Shown here in pieces: positions 1-8,716 of a DNA stretch of 34,057 bases (the stretch's first letter is position 1; the number at the start of each line of letters is the position of its first letter). A program made the translations under genes and the position numbers. Source of the DNA: Aequorivita sp. (GTDB lineage Bacteria; Bacteroidota; Bacteroidia; Flavobacteriales; Flavobacteriaceae). Below the pieces are notes generated by a model, which was given only the letters and a program-made list of their open reading frames with translations, was not told where the DNA came from and searched no databases. The DNA lies in assembly GCA_002715485.1 (NCBI GenBank), contig PAZL01000050.1, positions 1-34,057 of the forward strand, read 5' to 3'.

Positions 1-30
1 GAATTCGTATTGTTTAAGAAAAGAAAAAAA

Positions 31-522
31 TTAAAATCCAGCTTTTTCAGTTTCTGAAAAATTCTCCGATTTTAAAACAAAATCCTTAACCAATTCTTTT
101 AATTCCGTTGATGAAATAGTTTTGTAATTCTTTAAAATAAATTCTTTGTCTTCATCAATGTTTTTATGATACCCCAAAAATCGTGGCGAGTTTTCCTGCA
201 CACTCATACGGATGTAACGGATTTCAATATTGGAGCCATCGGCCTTAACGGCACTTTCGACCCAAGAAATTCCTTCTTTAAAAAATTCTTTTTTATCACT
301 TCTTGCTTTGGCAAATTTTGCTTTCAATGTGGAAACAGCTCCTTTGTATGCGAGTAAAAATGGCTTGTTTGAGGAATTTACTTTTGCAAGTTCGCCGTCA
401 AGTTGATCAGTTATTTCTGCACTTTCCACAGCTTTTGGATAAGCTGACCGGATTCGGTTCAAGTCTTGGGCAGTTCCAGCTGCAGAAATTAAAAAAACTA
501 TAATTAATAAATATTTCATCAT
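31..522 (-). CDS. Small exported protein of unknown function in the pigment operon
   Basis: 163-aa ORF with N-terminal signal peptide (MMKYLLIIVFLISAAGTAQ); 4-nt overlap with the upstream gene. Confidence 0.75.
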   Translation of the reverse strand: MMKYLLIIVFLISAAGTAQDLNRIRSAYPKAVESAEITDQLDGELAKVNSSNKPFLLAYKGAVSTLKAKFAKARSDKKEFFKEGISWVESAVKADGSNIEIRYIRMSVQENSPRFLGYHKNIDEDKEFILKNYKTISSTELKELVKDFVLKSENFSETEKAGF

Positions 523-887
523 TCAACAATTTTAAAAGTAGCATTTAGCTTCAAGGCCACTGTATCGTCATAAAGCGTAGTATTTTTAACTTTCACTTCG
601 CCATTTTCCTCATTAATATCAATAGTCAATTTTAGATCAGGATTTTTTTCAGGATTTATGATCGCCATAAATTTTATGTTTGACGAAACAGTCAAAAATA
701 GATCTTTACCGATTGCTTCCTCGGTAAGCTCCTTTATAATCTGGATCATACAAACGCCTGGCATTACAGGATTTCCTGGAAAATGACCTTTAAATATTTC
801 GTGATTCTTATTTAAATGCACAGCAGCCAAAATCCCTTCGGAGGTGTTCTCTGTGGCAGTAACTTTATATAATCCTTCAATGAGCAT
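519..887 (-). CDS. FabA/FabZ-like hotdog-fold protein, probably not a standard dehydratase
   Basis: HEIFKGHFPGNPVMPGVCMIQII resembles the FabZ GHFPxxPVMPGV segment. Confidence 0.7.
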   Translation of the reverse strand: MLIEGLYKVTATENTSEGILAAVHLNKNHEIFKGHFPGNPVMPGVCMIQIIKELTEEAIGKDLFLTVSSNIKFMAIINPEKNPDLKLTIDINEENGEVKVKNTTLYDDTVALKLNATFKIVE

Positions 888-888
888 A

Positions 889-1515
889 TTATTCTTTTTT
901 AAATTTTTCCAGATGGATGGTTAGTTTAATATTGTTATGCTTTATCGCAATTGTTTCTGCAATATTCTCTTCGGAAGCAGTAAAATCTATCGCAACAATC
1001 TCCTTTGTTTTTGAGGTGTTTACAATTTTTTGAAGCTTCTCTGATTCATCTTCAATAAAATAAAAATTAAACCTATCCTCGCGCTGCGTTTTATAAATTC
1101 GTTGTTTTTCAGATTCATAAACCGCCAAAATATTTGCTTTTTCATCCACAAGCAATTTAAAATCATCTTTTAGAATGTTAACAATAAATTTCTTGTCCAA
1201 ATCTTCCACAACAAAGTGCTTCGTAAATGTATCGCCTTCAAACTGAAAATCAAACAACTTACTGCCAAATTCGGTTGTAAAAACCACTCGATGGCTTTCG
1301 GGGCCTATTTTTTTTATAATTAAAATTCCACCAAAATTTTTCTTGTAAATTGCTATTTTGGCTTTATAAACATAATCTATTTCAGGGTTTAAAAAATATG
1401 GGTTTTCAACTTCAGTTTCATTGAAGTGTACTTGCCGCAAACCTTCCGTAGTCTTTAATGAACACGAAACAAAAAACAGGCTTACCAAAAAACTAATTGT
1501 TAAATACCGAATCAT
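889..1515 (-). CDS. Putative lipoprotein of unknown function
   Basis: Signal peptide with lipobox-like FFVSC; overlaps the LolA-like gene. Confidence 0.65.
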   Translation of the reverse strand: MIRYLTISFLVSLFFVSCSLKTTEGLRQVHFNETEVENPYFLNPEIDYVYKAKIAIYKKNFGGILIIKKIGPESHRVVFTTEFGSKLFDFQFEGDTFTKHFVVEDLDKKFIVNILKDDFKLLVDEKANILAVYESEKQRIYKTQREDRFNFYFIEDESEKLQKIVNTSKTKEIVAIDFTASEENIAETIAIKHNNIKLTIHLEKFKKE

Positions 1516-2131
1516 TTACGGGGCCATTTAATGTGCGGTTACTGAAAACAATTCGTGTAAAATCTTGTGAAGGTTCTATCATTTTCACTTCATAAACTTG
1601 TGCATCATCTTTATTGAAAAGAAGTTCAAATGAAGCGATGTAACTAGCAATTTTTTTATCCTTCGGAATAAAAACAGCTTTATTGTATTTGGAAGATTTA
1701 ATGAAACTAACCGTAAAATCGGCATCACTAAACATATTGCCCTTTACGCTATTCACAATCAATTGATTTAGCTTCTTGAAGAGCTTACTATTGCCAATAT
1801 CAACTTTGCTTTTGGTTCCGCCATCGTTTATTAGCAGCTGGTCTTCCTTAAAAACCACACTGTATTGATACGGGTTTGTGTATTCCCACTTTACCAAACC
1901 GGGCGCTTTAAAAACCATATTTCCCGAAGTTTTTACGTCGTCCGATAAAAAATCTAGGTGCTTATACTGTACAAAATCGGTTTTGATGGTTTTGGTAGTT
2001 TTTGCCGAAGCGATAACTTTTTCTTTAAAAGCTGCAATTTCCGAAGCATTCATCGCGGTTTCCTGCGCTTGAAGTGCAATTCCAATAAAAATAAAATATA
2101 GTAATAAGCAATAATTACGCATAAGCTTCAA
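1493..2131 (-). CDS. LolA-like outer membrane lipoprotein carrier protein
   Basis: Signal peptide; LolA-like pattern (TDFVQYKHLDFLSDDVKTSGNMVFKAPGLVKWEYTNPYQYSVVF). Confidence 0.8.
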   Translation of the reverse strand: MKLMRNYCLLLYFIFIGIALQAQETAMNASEIAAFKEKVIASAKTTKTIKTDFVQYKHLDFLSDDVKTSGNMVFKAPGLVKWEYTNPYQYSVVFKEDQLLINDGGTKSKVDIGNSKLFKKLNQLIVNSVKGNMFSDADFTVSFIKSSKYNKAVFIPKDKKIASYIASFELLFNKDDAQVYEVKMIEPSQDFTRIVFSNRTLNGPVNDSVFNN

Positions 2132-2891
2132 TTTCGAGCAAACGATTCACCGGAACCGACTGCAGTTTGTGCGGTTGCAAAGTTAACAATAACTGTTCCA
2201 ATACGGCAACGGTTTTTGCGCTGCTGTCGTGAAGCAAGATTATATCGCCTTTTTTTAAATTTGAAGTAATACGCCTGAGTATTCTTTTTTCAGAAAGATT
2301 TGTGGTGTCAAAGCTGCGCTTGTTCCAGCCGATAGAAAGGTGGCCCGTTTTTTTCAAAGCGTGCTTTATGTTCGGATTTGTTACGCCAAAAGGTGGACGA
2401 AACAGTTTTACTTCTTTTCCAGTGATTTTTTTTAAAATTGAATTGGTTTGTCTCAATTCAGCAGCGACTTTTTCTGCAGAAAAAAAACCAAAATTTTTAG
2501 AATGAGAGTAGGAATGATTGCCGACGGTGTGACCCTCATTTAAGATTTGATGAACAAAATTTGGATGCATTTCAGCATTTTTTCCTATTAAAAAGAAAGT
2601 TGCTTTTGCATTGTATTCCTTAAGAAGTGATAAAACTTTTGGTGTGAACTCTGGGTGCGGACCATCGTCAAAAGTGATTGAAATATAGTTTTCCGAAATT
2701 TGATGATTGTGGTTTAACGATTGCAAATGGTAGTTCCATCGAATCTGGAAAGACCCAATGGCAGTAATTATAACCCAAATAAAAATGAAAAGAATATAGA
2801 GCCAAGCTGGGACATCACCAAAAAAACCTGCGAGCAGTAGCCCAAAAAACACTACCAAAGCCAGTGCGTTTATGGTATAAAACCTCAACAT
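2115..2891 (-). CDS. Polysaccharide deacetylase family protein (NodB domain) with N-terminal TM helices
   Basis: ISITFDDGPHPEFTP, GHTVGNHSYSHS and FRPPFGVTNPN NodB motifs. Confidence 0.88.
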   Translation of the reverse strand: MLRFYTINALALVVFFGLLLAGFFGDVPAWLYILFIFIWVIITAIGSFQIRWNYHLQSLNHNHQISENYISITFDDGPHPEFTPKVLSLLKEYNAKATFFLIGKNAEMHPNFVHQILNEGHTVGNHSYSHSKNFGFFSAEKVAAELRQTNSILKKITGKEVKLFRPPFGVTNPNIKHALKKTGHLSIGWNKRSFDTTNLSEKRILRRITSNLKKGDIILLHDSSAKTVAVLEQLLLTLQPHKLQSVPVNRLLEIEAYA

Positions 2892-3949
2892 TTTTTAAGA
2901 AGAACAAGACTATGGTTTTGACCGCGGTATTGGTTATAACACAAAACCGTTTTGATTTTGGAAGGATTGATTTTATTGATTTTTACAATTTCGGCAATAG
3001 ATTGGGTTTTCAAAATTTTTGAAGCCAACCAAACTCCAAACGCAGAAACCGTGTTGTTTTCTCCCACCAAATGTTTGTAAAAAACCTGTTGGGTCTTGCT
3101 GAAAATTCCTTTGGAAAGTTGATTGTAAAAACCGTCAAAATCTACATCGCCGTTATTGCCAAAAACCACCACATCAATATCGTCTGCCTTTAAATTATTT
3201 TCTTTTAAAAAAGCTTCAATTGCTTCTGAAACCCTATCTTTTTGAAGTGTATTAAATGTTTCAATGGCAACCAACTCTGCATAGCAGCTTTCCCTTCTTT
3301 GGTTTGAAATTACAAAAAAGTTGGTTCCCTCACTAAAAACAGCGCCCTTGGTTTTTGAATTTAGAACTTCAGAAATTGTAACGGCTTCAGGTTTTATGTG
3401 ATTGATTACACGATGTACTTTGGTAGTATGCTCGCCCAATTCCTCAACACCGCCAACCAAAATATGAGTGGCTTCGGCATTTTCAAGCTGCATTTTTGCA
3501 TCAAGCAAAGCAGCTTCAAACGAAATCGCGGAATGTACATACGTAAAATTGTAGGCTTTACATTCCATCCCTAGCGCAATTTGTCCCGCAACAGTGTTGT
3601 GTGTACTTTGAATAAAGGAGGTTGGAGTTAAATACTGCTCGTTGTTATCAATTATAGCGCTCACAAATTTTTCAGAATCAATCATACAGCCCATTCCCGT
3701 TCCAGTGATGATGGCATCCACGGTTTCAATTCCTGCTTCATCCATTGCTATTTTTGAAGCAACGACTCCCATTTTTATTCCTTTTGCCATTCGGCGGGCG
3801 GCTGCGGGCGGAATGTATTGTTTGTAATCTGGGTCTTGGACAAAAATTACCGTGTCGTTATAATCGATTATTTCATCCAAAAAAATAGTGTTGTCAAAAG
3901 TTTTTTGAGGTGAAATTGAAGCGATACTGTTTATATAAACTTTCTTCAT
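2885..3949 (-). CDS. Beta-ketoacyl synthase-like protein without catalytic residues (chain-length-factor-like)
   Basis: Thiolase/KS-fold similarity, but YVHSAISFEAAL replaces the Cys motif. The ORF track starts at 3982; the MKKVYINS start at 3949 overlaps the upstream stop by 1 nt. Confidence 0.75.
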   Translation of the reverse strand: MKKVYINSIASISPQKTFDNTIFLDEIIDYNDTVIFVQDPDYKQYIPPAAARRMAKGIKMGVVASKIAMDEAGIETVDAIITGTGMGCMIDSEKFVSAIIDNNEQYLTPTSFIQSTHNTVAGQIALGMECKAYNFTYVHSAISFEAALLDAKMQLENAEATHILVGGVEELGEHTTKVHRVINHIKPEAVTISEVLNSKTKGAVFSEGTNFFVISNQRRESCYAELVAIETFNTLQKDRVSEAIEAFLKENNLKADDIDVVVFGNNGDVDFDGFYNQLSKGIFSKTQQVFYKHLVGENNTVSAFGVWLASKILKTQSIAEIVKINKINPSKIKTVLCYNQYRGQNHSLVLLKKC

Positions 3950-5151
3950 TACGCTTCTTTTGAAAAAATTACCGCTGAACAATTTCCTCCAAAACCAAAC
4001 GAATTTGATAGTACTGTATTCAGTTCCTTCTTTTTCAATTCTGTTTGGGGAATCATTGAAAATTCCTTCATCGGGGTTTTAAAATTCAAGTTTGGAAAAA
4101 TCACATTATTTTGAAGCGCCAAAACGGAATAAACTGCTTCAATTGCACCAGCAGCGGCTAAAGTATGGCCCGTAAATGCTTTTGTGGAACTGAATTCTGG
4201 CATTTCATTTCCAAAAATACGAAGAATTGCGCGCCCTTCCGAGAGGTCGTTATTGCCAGTTGCAGTGCCATGGGCATTGATGTAATCTATTTCCGAAGGT
4301 TTTATACCTGCAACTTTCAATGCTTTTTCCATTGCCAAAGTGGCCCCATCACCATTGTCAGAAGAAGCAGTTTGGTGAAAAGCGTCATTGGCGTTTCCGT
4401 AGCCTTTTACATAGGCGAGTACTTTTTTGTTTTCGGCTTTTATCACTTCATCGCTTTCCAAAACAAGAAAAGCCGCGGCTTCGCCCAAATTCAAACCTTT
4501 TCGATTTTCGTCAAAAGGTGTATTGTAGGTATCACTTAAAATCATCAAAGTTTTAAAACCGTTGATGGTAAATTTTGAAAGACAATCTGCGCCACCGACC
4601 ACAACGCGATCCAATTTCCCGGATTTTATCAAGCGTGCTCCCAGCATAATAGCGTTGGCTGCTGAAGAACACGCGGTACTGATTGTTGTTACCAAACTTT
4701 CTTCAATCCCTAATTGCTCAGCAATTTTTTGGGTAGAGTCACCCGCGTGGTGGCTTTCAATATATTTTTGTGGTTCTTTTTCGGTTAGGTATTGATAATA
4801 ATATTTTTCGGTCATATCCATCCCGCCTACACTAGTGCCAGAAACGATACCGGTTTTGAATTTTTTTATATCATTAATTCCAGCATCGGCAATTGCTTCC
4901 TTTGCGGCGATAACCCCAAGCATCGCGGTACGGGAATAATTATTCTCTGGCGAAAGATTTAATTGGGCAATCAATTCATCATTGGTGAATTTTATTTCGC
5001 CAACCATGATTTCTTCCCGTTGAATTGTTTCAATATGATCAACGCGGGTGATACCTTTTTTTTCATTTATGAGCGCATCATAATTCTCCGCCACATTGTT
5101 GCCAATGGCAGAAATAATACCCATTCCGGTTATGGCTACGCCTTTGTTCAT
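3949..5151 (-). CDS. Beta-ketoacyl-ACP synthase (KAS II type), active
   Basis: TTISTACSSAANAI (Cys), NAHGTATGNND (His), KAFTGHTLAAAGA (Lys/His). Confidence 0.92.
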   Translation of the reverse strand: MNKGVAITGMGIISAIGNNVAENYDALINEKKGITRVDHIETIQREEIMVGEIKFTNDELIAQLNLSPENNYSRTAMLGVIAAKEAIADAGINDIKKFKTGIVSGTSVGGMDMTEKYYYQYLTEKEPQKYIESHHAGDSTQKIAEQLGIEESLVTTISTACSSAANAIMLGARLIKSGKLDRVVVGGADCLSKFTINGFKTLMILSDTYNTPFDENRKGLNLGEAAAFLVLESDEVIKAENKKVLAYVKGYGNANDAFHQTASSDNGDGATLAMEKALKVAGIKPSEIDYINAHGTATGNNDLSEGRAILRIFGNEMPEFSSTKAFTGHTLAAAGAIEAVYSVLALQNNVIFPNLNFKTPMKEFSMIPQTELKKKELNTVLSNSFGFGGNCSAVIFSKEA

Positions 5152-5166
5152 AAAGCTTTTAGGAAA

Positions 5167-5424
5167 TTACTTCGTGCGGTGCTCTTGAATATAATCTGCC
5201 ATAACCTGCACAGATTCAAAAATCTTTCTGCCTTCTTTTGGGTCGCTCAAACGGATGCCGTAGTCTTTGTCCAACATCACGATAAGTTCCAAAGCATCGA
5301 TGGAATCCAATCCTAATCCGTCACCAAAAAGTGCATCATCATCTGCAATGTCTGCAACCGCAACATCTTCAAGATTTAATTGTTCTATGATTTTTGCTTT
5401 CAATTCTTCTTTTAATTCGCTCAT
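5167..5424 (-). CDS. Acyl carrier protein
   Basis: 85 aa, acidic, GLGLDSIDALELIV phosphopantetheine site. Confidence 0.92.
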   Translation of the reverse strand: MSELKEELKAKIIEQLNLEDVAVADIADDDALFGDGLGLDSIDALELIVMLDKDYGIRLSDPKEGRKIFESVQVMADYIQEHRTK

Positions 5425-6095
5425 AATGTATTGTATAATCTGGTTATTTCTTCGGTTGTGTGTTCAATTTCACCTTCTTTTTCAACTAAATAGAGAAAGG
5501 CGTCGTAGCTGTTTTCATCAAAATCTACCCAGCCACAGAGGGTTTTTTGTGCTTTTCCACTTCGTAATAAACTGTTGGCGTACAACTGTAAATGTTCAGC
5601 ATTAAAGCGGTCAAAGATAAAAAAACTATTTTCAGAATACAGCCTGTGTTTGATACTTATCTCGCCCAAACAAATATTTGGCAAGGTATAAACAAAAACC
5701 GCCGGACTTGGAAAGTATTCTGCTTCGTTTTCTATCGCTGCCTCGTGCTTTCGGTCTGTGTCCAGACTGGAAGCTTTGTTTGAAAAAACAAGGGCTATAT
5801 TATTTTCCTCTTCGTTTAAATTTTCACTTTTCAGCAAAAGGTATGCCGCCAAAAAAGCGAGCTTACTGAGGTTGTCCATTTTAAAAAACTTGGAGTAATC
5901 CGTTTTTAAAAACTTGTATGCGTTCTTAATAAATGTTGAAAAGTCTTCGGTTCCGAGAGTTATTGGAACATCATTAAAAATTACCTTTCCATTTACCGAA
6001 ACGGTCTGGTTTTTTATATGACAATAATTTTTTATGAAAAACTTTTCAGACAAAACATTATTTCTTTTCGCAGACCAACATTGTGTGATATTCAC
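5421..6095 (-). CDS. Short KS-like protein (degenerate beta-ketoacyl synthase N-terminal half), unknown function
   Basis: SPAVFVYTLPNICLGEISIKHRLYSENSFFI resembles the KS region before the active Cys; no Cys/His motifs. The start may lie downstream of 6095, since the ORF overlaps the methyltransferase end by 38 nt. Confidence 0.6.
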   Translation of the reverse strand: MNITQCWSAKRNNVLSEKFFIKNYCHIKNQTVSVNGKVIFNDVPITLGTEDFSTFIKNAYKFLKTDYSKFFKMDNLSKLAFLAAYLLLKSENLNEEENNIALVFSNKASSLDTDRKHEAAIENEAEYFPSPAVFVYTLPNICLGEISIKHRLYSENSFFIFDRFNAEHLQLYANSLLRSGKAQKTLCGWVDFDENSYDAFLYLVEKEGEIEHTTEEITRLYNTL

Positions 6096-7125
6096 CTAAC
6101 TGCACGTCTTCCTTCAGTTTTAAACCTGCTTTATCAATCAATTTTAAAAAGACACTGGCTGGATACATTTTGCTGTTTCCGTTTGCAAGCACTGTAAAAT
6201 ATAATGAAGTTGCTTCCAAAATGAATTGCGAAGCGCGAAAGGCCTGCCTATCAGTAAAGGTTTCAACGATTATCAACTCGGCATTGTCATCCATAGATTG
6301 TACGCAAGTACTTAAAATCTTTACAATTTCATCTTCTGAAAAACAATCCAAAAACTGGCACATCCAGATAAGATCGGCACCCTTAGGAATGTGAGGGTTT
6401 TCAGAAAGCCAATCGATAGCGTGACCGGAAATTCTTTCCTTAAAACCATTTCGCTCGGCGTTTGCCATTGCCAAATTTAACTGTCCAGGCAGATCAACGA
6501 TCTTCACCTTAACATCTTCATTATAATTACAGCATTTAATAGAGAATTTGCCTGTATTTCCGCCCACATCAAATAGTGTTTTTGGCTTTCTTTCAAATAT
6601 CTTTTCCAAAGCCTCCCCAAAAATATCATCGGAATAATGGTGGTCAAAATCAAACCATGATTGCTGTTCAACAGGGTTTAGCTGCGAAAGCCCCTCATAA
6701 ATTGTCTTCCATTGACCAAGCTCTTTTAGCCCTTCGGGTTTTCCATTTTTGATAGAGTCGTTTAAATGGAACAGCCCTTTATAGCAAACATCATTTGCGA
6801 AATTGAGATTTACTCCCGCAGTTGTATTGTAGTTTAAAAAATAACCCACTTTTGTAAGCTCATATTGTTTTGCTTCATTTTTGCTCACAATGTTTGAGGT
6901 TTCGGCAATTTCGAGCAGTACCCCTACGCCATAGGGAGTTATGGAAAGGTCTTGTGAAATTTCTTCAACCGTAGGACCGCCATTTGCGCGCTGGTCAAAA
7001 ATATAATCAAGTATTCCAAGTTTACGAAGCGACACCGAAGCTTGGAAAACAAAAGGTGCAAAGGCAATCCGGTGGGCCTCTTCCAAAGCTTCAACAGCAT
7101 TCATTTTTTTAGTTGAATTTGACAT
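6058..7125 (-). CDS. SAM-dependent methyltransferase with N-terminal winged-helix dimerization-like region
   Basis: LFDVGGNTGKFSIKC SAM motif; layout of class I small-molecule O-methyltransferases. Confidence 0.82.
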   Translation of the reverse strand: MSNSTKKMNAVEALEEAHRIAFAPFVFQASVSLRKLGILDYIFDQRANGGPTVEEISQDLSITPYGVGVLLEIAETSNIVSKNEAKQYELTKVGYFLNYNTTAGVNLNFANDVCYKGLFHLNDSIKNGKPEGLKELGQWKTIYEGLSQLNPVEQQSWFDFDHHYSDDIFGEALEKIFERKPKTLFDVGGNTGKFSIKCCNYNEDVKVKIVDLPGQLNLAMANAERNGFKERISGHAIDWLSENPHIPKGADLIWMCQFLDCFSEDEIVKILSTCVQSMDDNAELIIVETFTDRQAFRASQFILEATSLYFTVLANGNSKMYPASVFLKLIDKAGLKLKEDVQLGEYHTMLVCEKK

Positions 7126-7135
7126 TTATGGTTGG

Positions 7136-8284
7136 TTAGTTGTTTACTTTTTTAAAAATTACCGCCGTATTGCAACCACCGAAACCTGAGGCGGTTTTCA
7201 AAAAAATGTGCAATTCTTTCGGGGTGTTCTCTTTAATGATATTTATTTTTTTTGACACCCCAAGGTCGGAAAATCCTTTGGAAGAAAAAAGAATATTTTT
7301 CATCATAAAATGCATTCCCACAATAGTTTCCAACAGTCCCGAAGCACCCAAAGTGTGTCCAAAATAACCTTTTAAACTATTTAGTGGAACTTCTTCCATT
7401 CCCAATCGGCTGAATGCAATTGCCTCCATTTCGTCATTGAAAGGCGTGGCGGTTCCATGCGCTGAAATATAATCTATTTGTGCAGCACCTATATTTGCTT
7501 CTTTCAGCGCTGCTTTTACGCTTCTATACAGTCCTTCCCCAGTTCGAGACGGACCTGATATATGGTTTGCATCGTTACAGGTTGCATCGCCCAATATTTC
7601 AACAGCACCCGTTGGAAGATCTTTTTCTTCAGAAGTAATTAAAGCACTTGCAGCCACTTCGCCCAAATTGATCCCAGTTCGGTTTTTATCGTATGGTTTA
7701 CACGGTTCTGCCGATAAGGCTTGAAATGAATTGAAACCTGAAAGTATAAATTTTGTAACCAAATCGCCACTTGCAATAAAAACGTGATCGTATTTTTCTT
7801 CGGAAATAAATCGCTTTGCAACAGAAACAGCCAAAATGCCCGATACACAAGCATTTGAAAGTACAATAGCTTCATTTTTAAAACCGAAAAAATTTTGTAT
7901 TGTTTTCCCCAATTCGCTCAAATAAGCGCGACTTTCTGGGAAGTTGCTTTTACTTTCAAGTACGTCAATATTTCCCTTTGTGGTTGAAATCAGTAACCCC
8001 ACTCTTTCATTTAACGGAATATTTGAATCATCAATAACTTCTTTCAGTGAAAGAATAATCATCTGCTCTAGCTTTGTAAATTTTGAAGTGTTACCGATTT
8101 TACTGAACTTCTCTTCAACTATTTTTGAAGAAATCATCGAGGCGCAAAAGGGTTCGGGCAAAAGAGAAGTATCATCAAATTTTTCAAGCCCAGAATTTCC
8201 GCTGAAAATATTTTCAACTACAGTTTCACTGTCAAAACCAAGGTTGCTAAAAATATTGTTATATGACAGAAAGGTTTTTGGCAT
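7136..8284 (-). CDS. Beta-ketoacyl-ACP synthase, active-site residues intact
   Basis: VLSNACVSGILAV (Cys), SAHGTATPFNDE (His), LKGYFGHTLGASG (Lys/His). Confidence 0.88.
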   Translation of the reverse strand: MPKTFLSYNNIFSNLGFDSETVVENIFSGNSGLEKFDDTSLLPEPFCASMISSKIVEEKFSKIGNTSKFTKLEQMIILSLKEVIDDSNIPLNERVGLLISTTKGNIDVLESKSNFPESRAYLSELGKTIQNFFGFKNEAIVLSNACVSGILAVSVAKRFISEEKYDHVFIASGDLVTKFILSGFNSFQALSAEPCKPYDKNRTGINLGEVAASALITSEEKDLPTGAVEILGDATCNDANHISGPSRTGEGLYRSVKAALKEANIGAAQIDYISAHGTATPFNDEMEAIAFSRLGMEEVPLNSLKGYFGHTLGASGLLETIVGMHFMMKNILFSSKGFSDLGVSKKINIIKENTPKELHIFLKTASGFGGCNTAVIFKKVNN

Positions 8285-8287
8285 TTT

Positions 8288-8716
8288 TTACAGTCCCATT
8301 TTCTTTTTCCAATGAGCAAAAAATTCTGGTGGTGTAAGCGAGAGCTCGCCGGCTTCATTTAAAAATACTTGGATGGTTTCACCCAAACAGACCAATCTTC
8401 CCTTAGGGTCGAAAATTCGGTACTGAAAAATCATTTTTGCTGCAGGAGATGGAATGAATGTGGTTTTAATTGTGGCCACATCGCCATAACGCAAAGGAAG
8501 TTTATGCTCGCAGGATGATTTCACAATGGGGGAAGTATAGCCATTTGCTTTTTGTTCCAAGTAGGAAATTCCGTGCTCGCGACCAAACGCTTCGCGACCG
8601 TCCTCAAAATACTGTATATAATTTCCATGCCACACAATTCCCAACGGATCCGTTTCAGTAAAACGAACTCGTATTTCTGAAGTAAAGCTTATTTCATTTT
8701 TATTGTCAGACGGCAT
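8288..8716 (-). CDS. Acyl-CoA/ACP thioesterase, 4HBT/YbgC-like
   Basis: VRFTETDPLGIVWHGNYIQYFEDGREAFGREHG motif. Confidence 0.85.
   Translation of the reverse strand: MPSDNKNEISFTSEIRVRFTETDPLGIVWHGNYIQYFEDGREAFGREHGISYLEQKANGYTSPIVKSSCEHKLPLRYGDVATIKTTFIPSPAAKMIFQYRIFDPKGRLVCLGETIQVFLNEAGELSLTPPEFFAHWKKKMGL

Noticed and set aside
1-6. Window begins with GAATTC (EcoRI site)
   Set aside because: GAATTC also occurs elsewhere in the window (e.g. near 33997) and is expected by chance in AT-rich DNA; no evidence of a cloning junction
4165-4556. Overlapping plus-strand ORFs antisense to the KAS gene
   Set aside because: The minus-strand KS has intact motifs across the region; the plus ORFs lack recognisable motifs and look like antisense by-products
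7639-7875. 78-aa minus-strand ORF
   Set aside because: Lies out of frame inside the 7136..8284 KS gene, which has clear catalytic motifs
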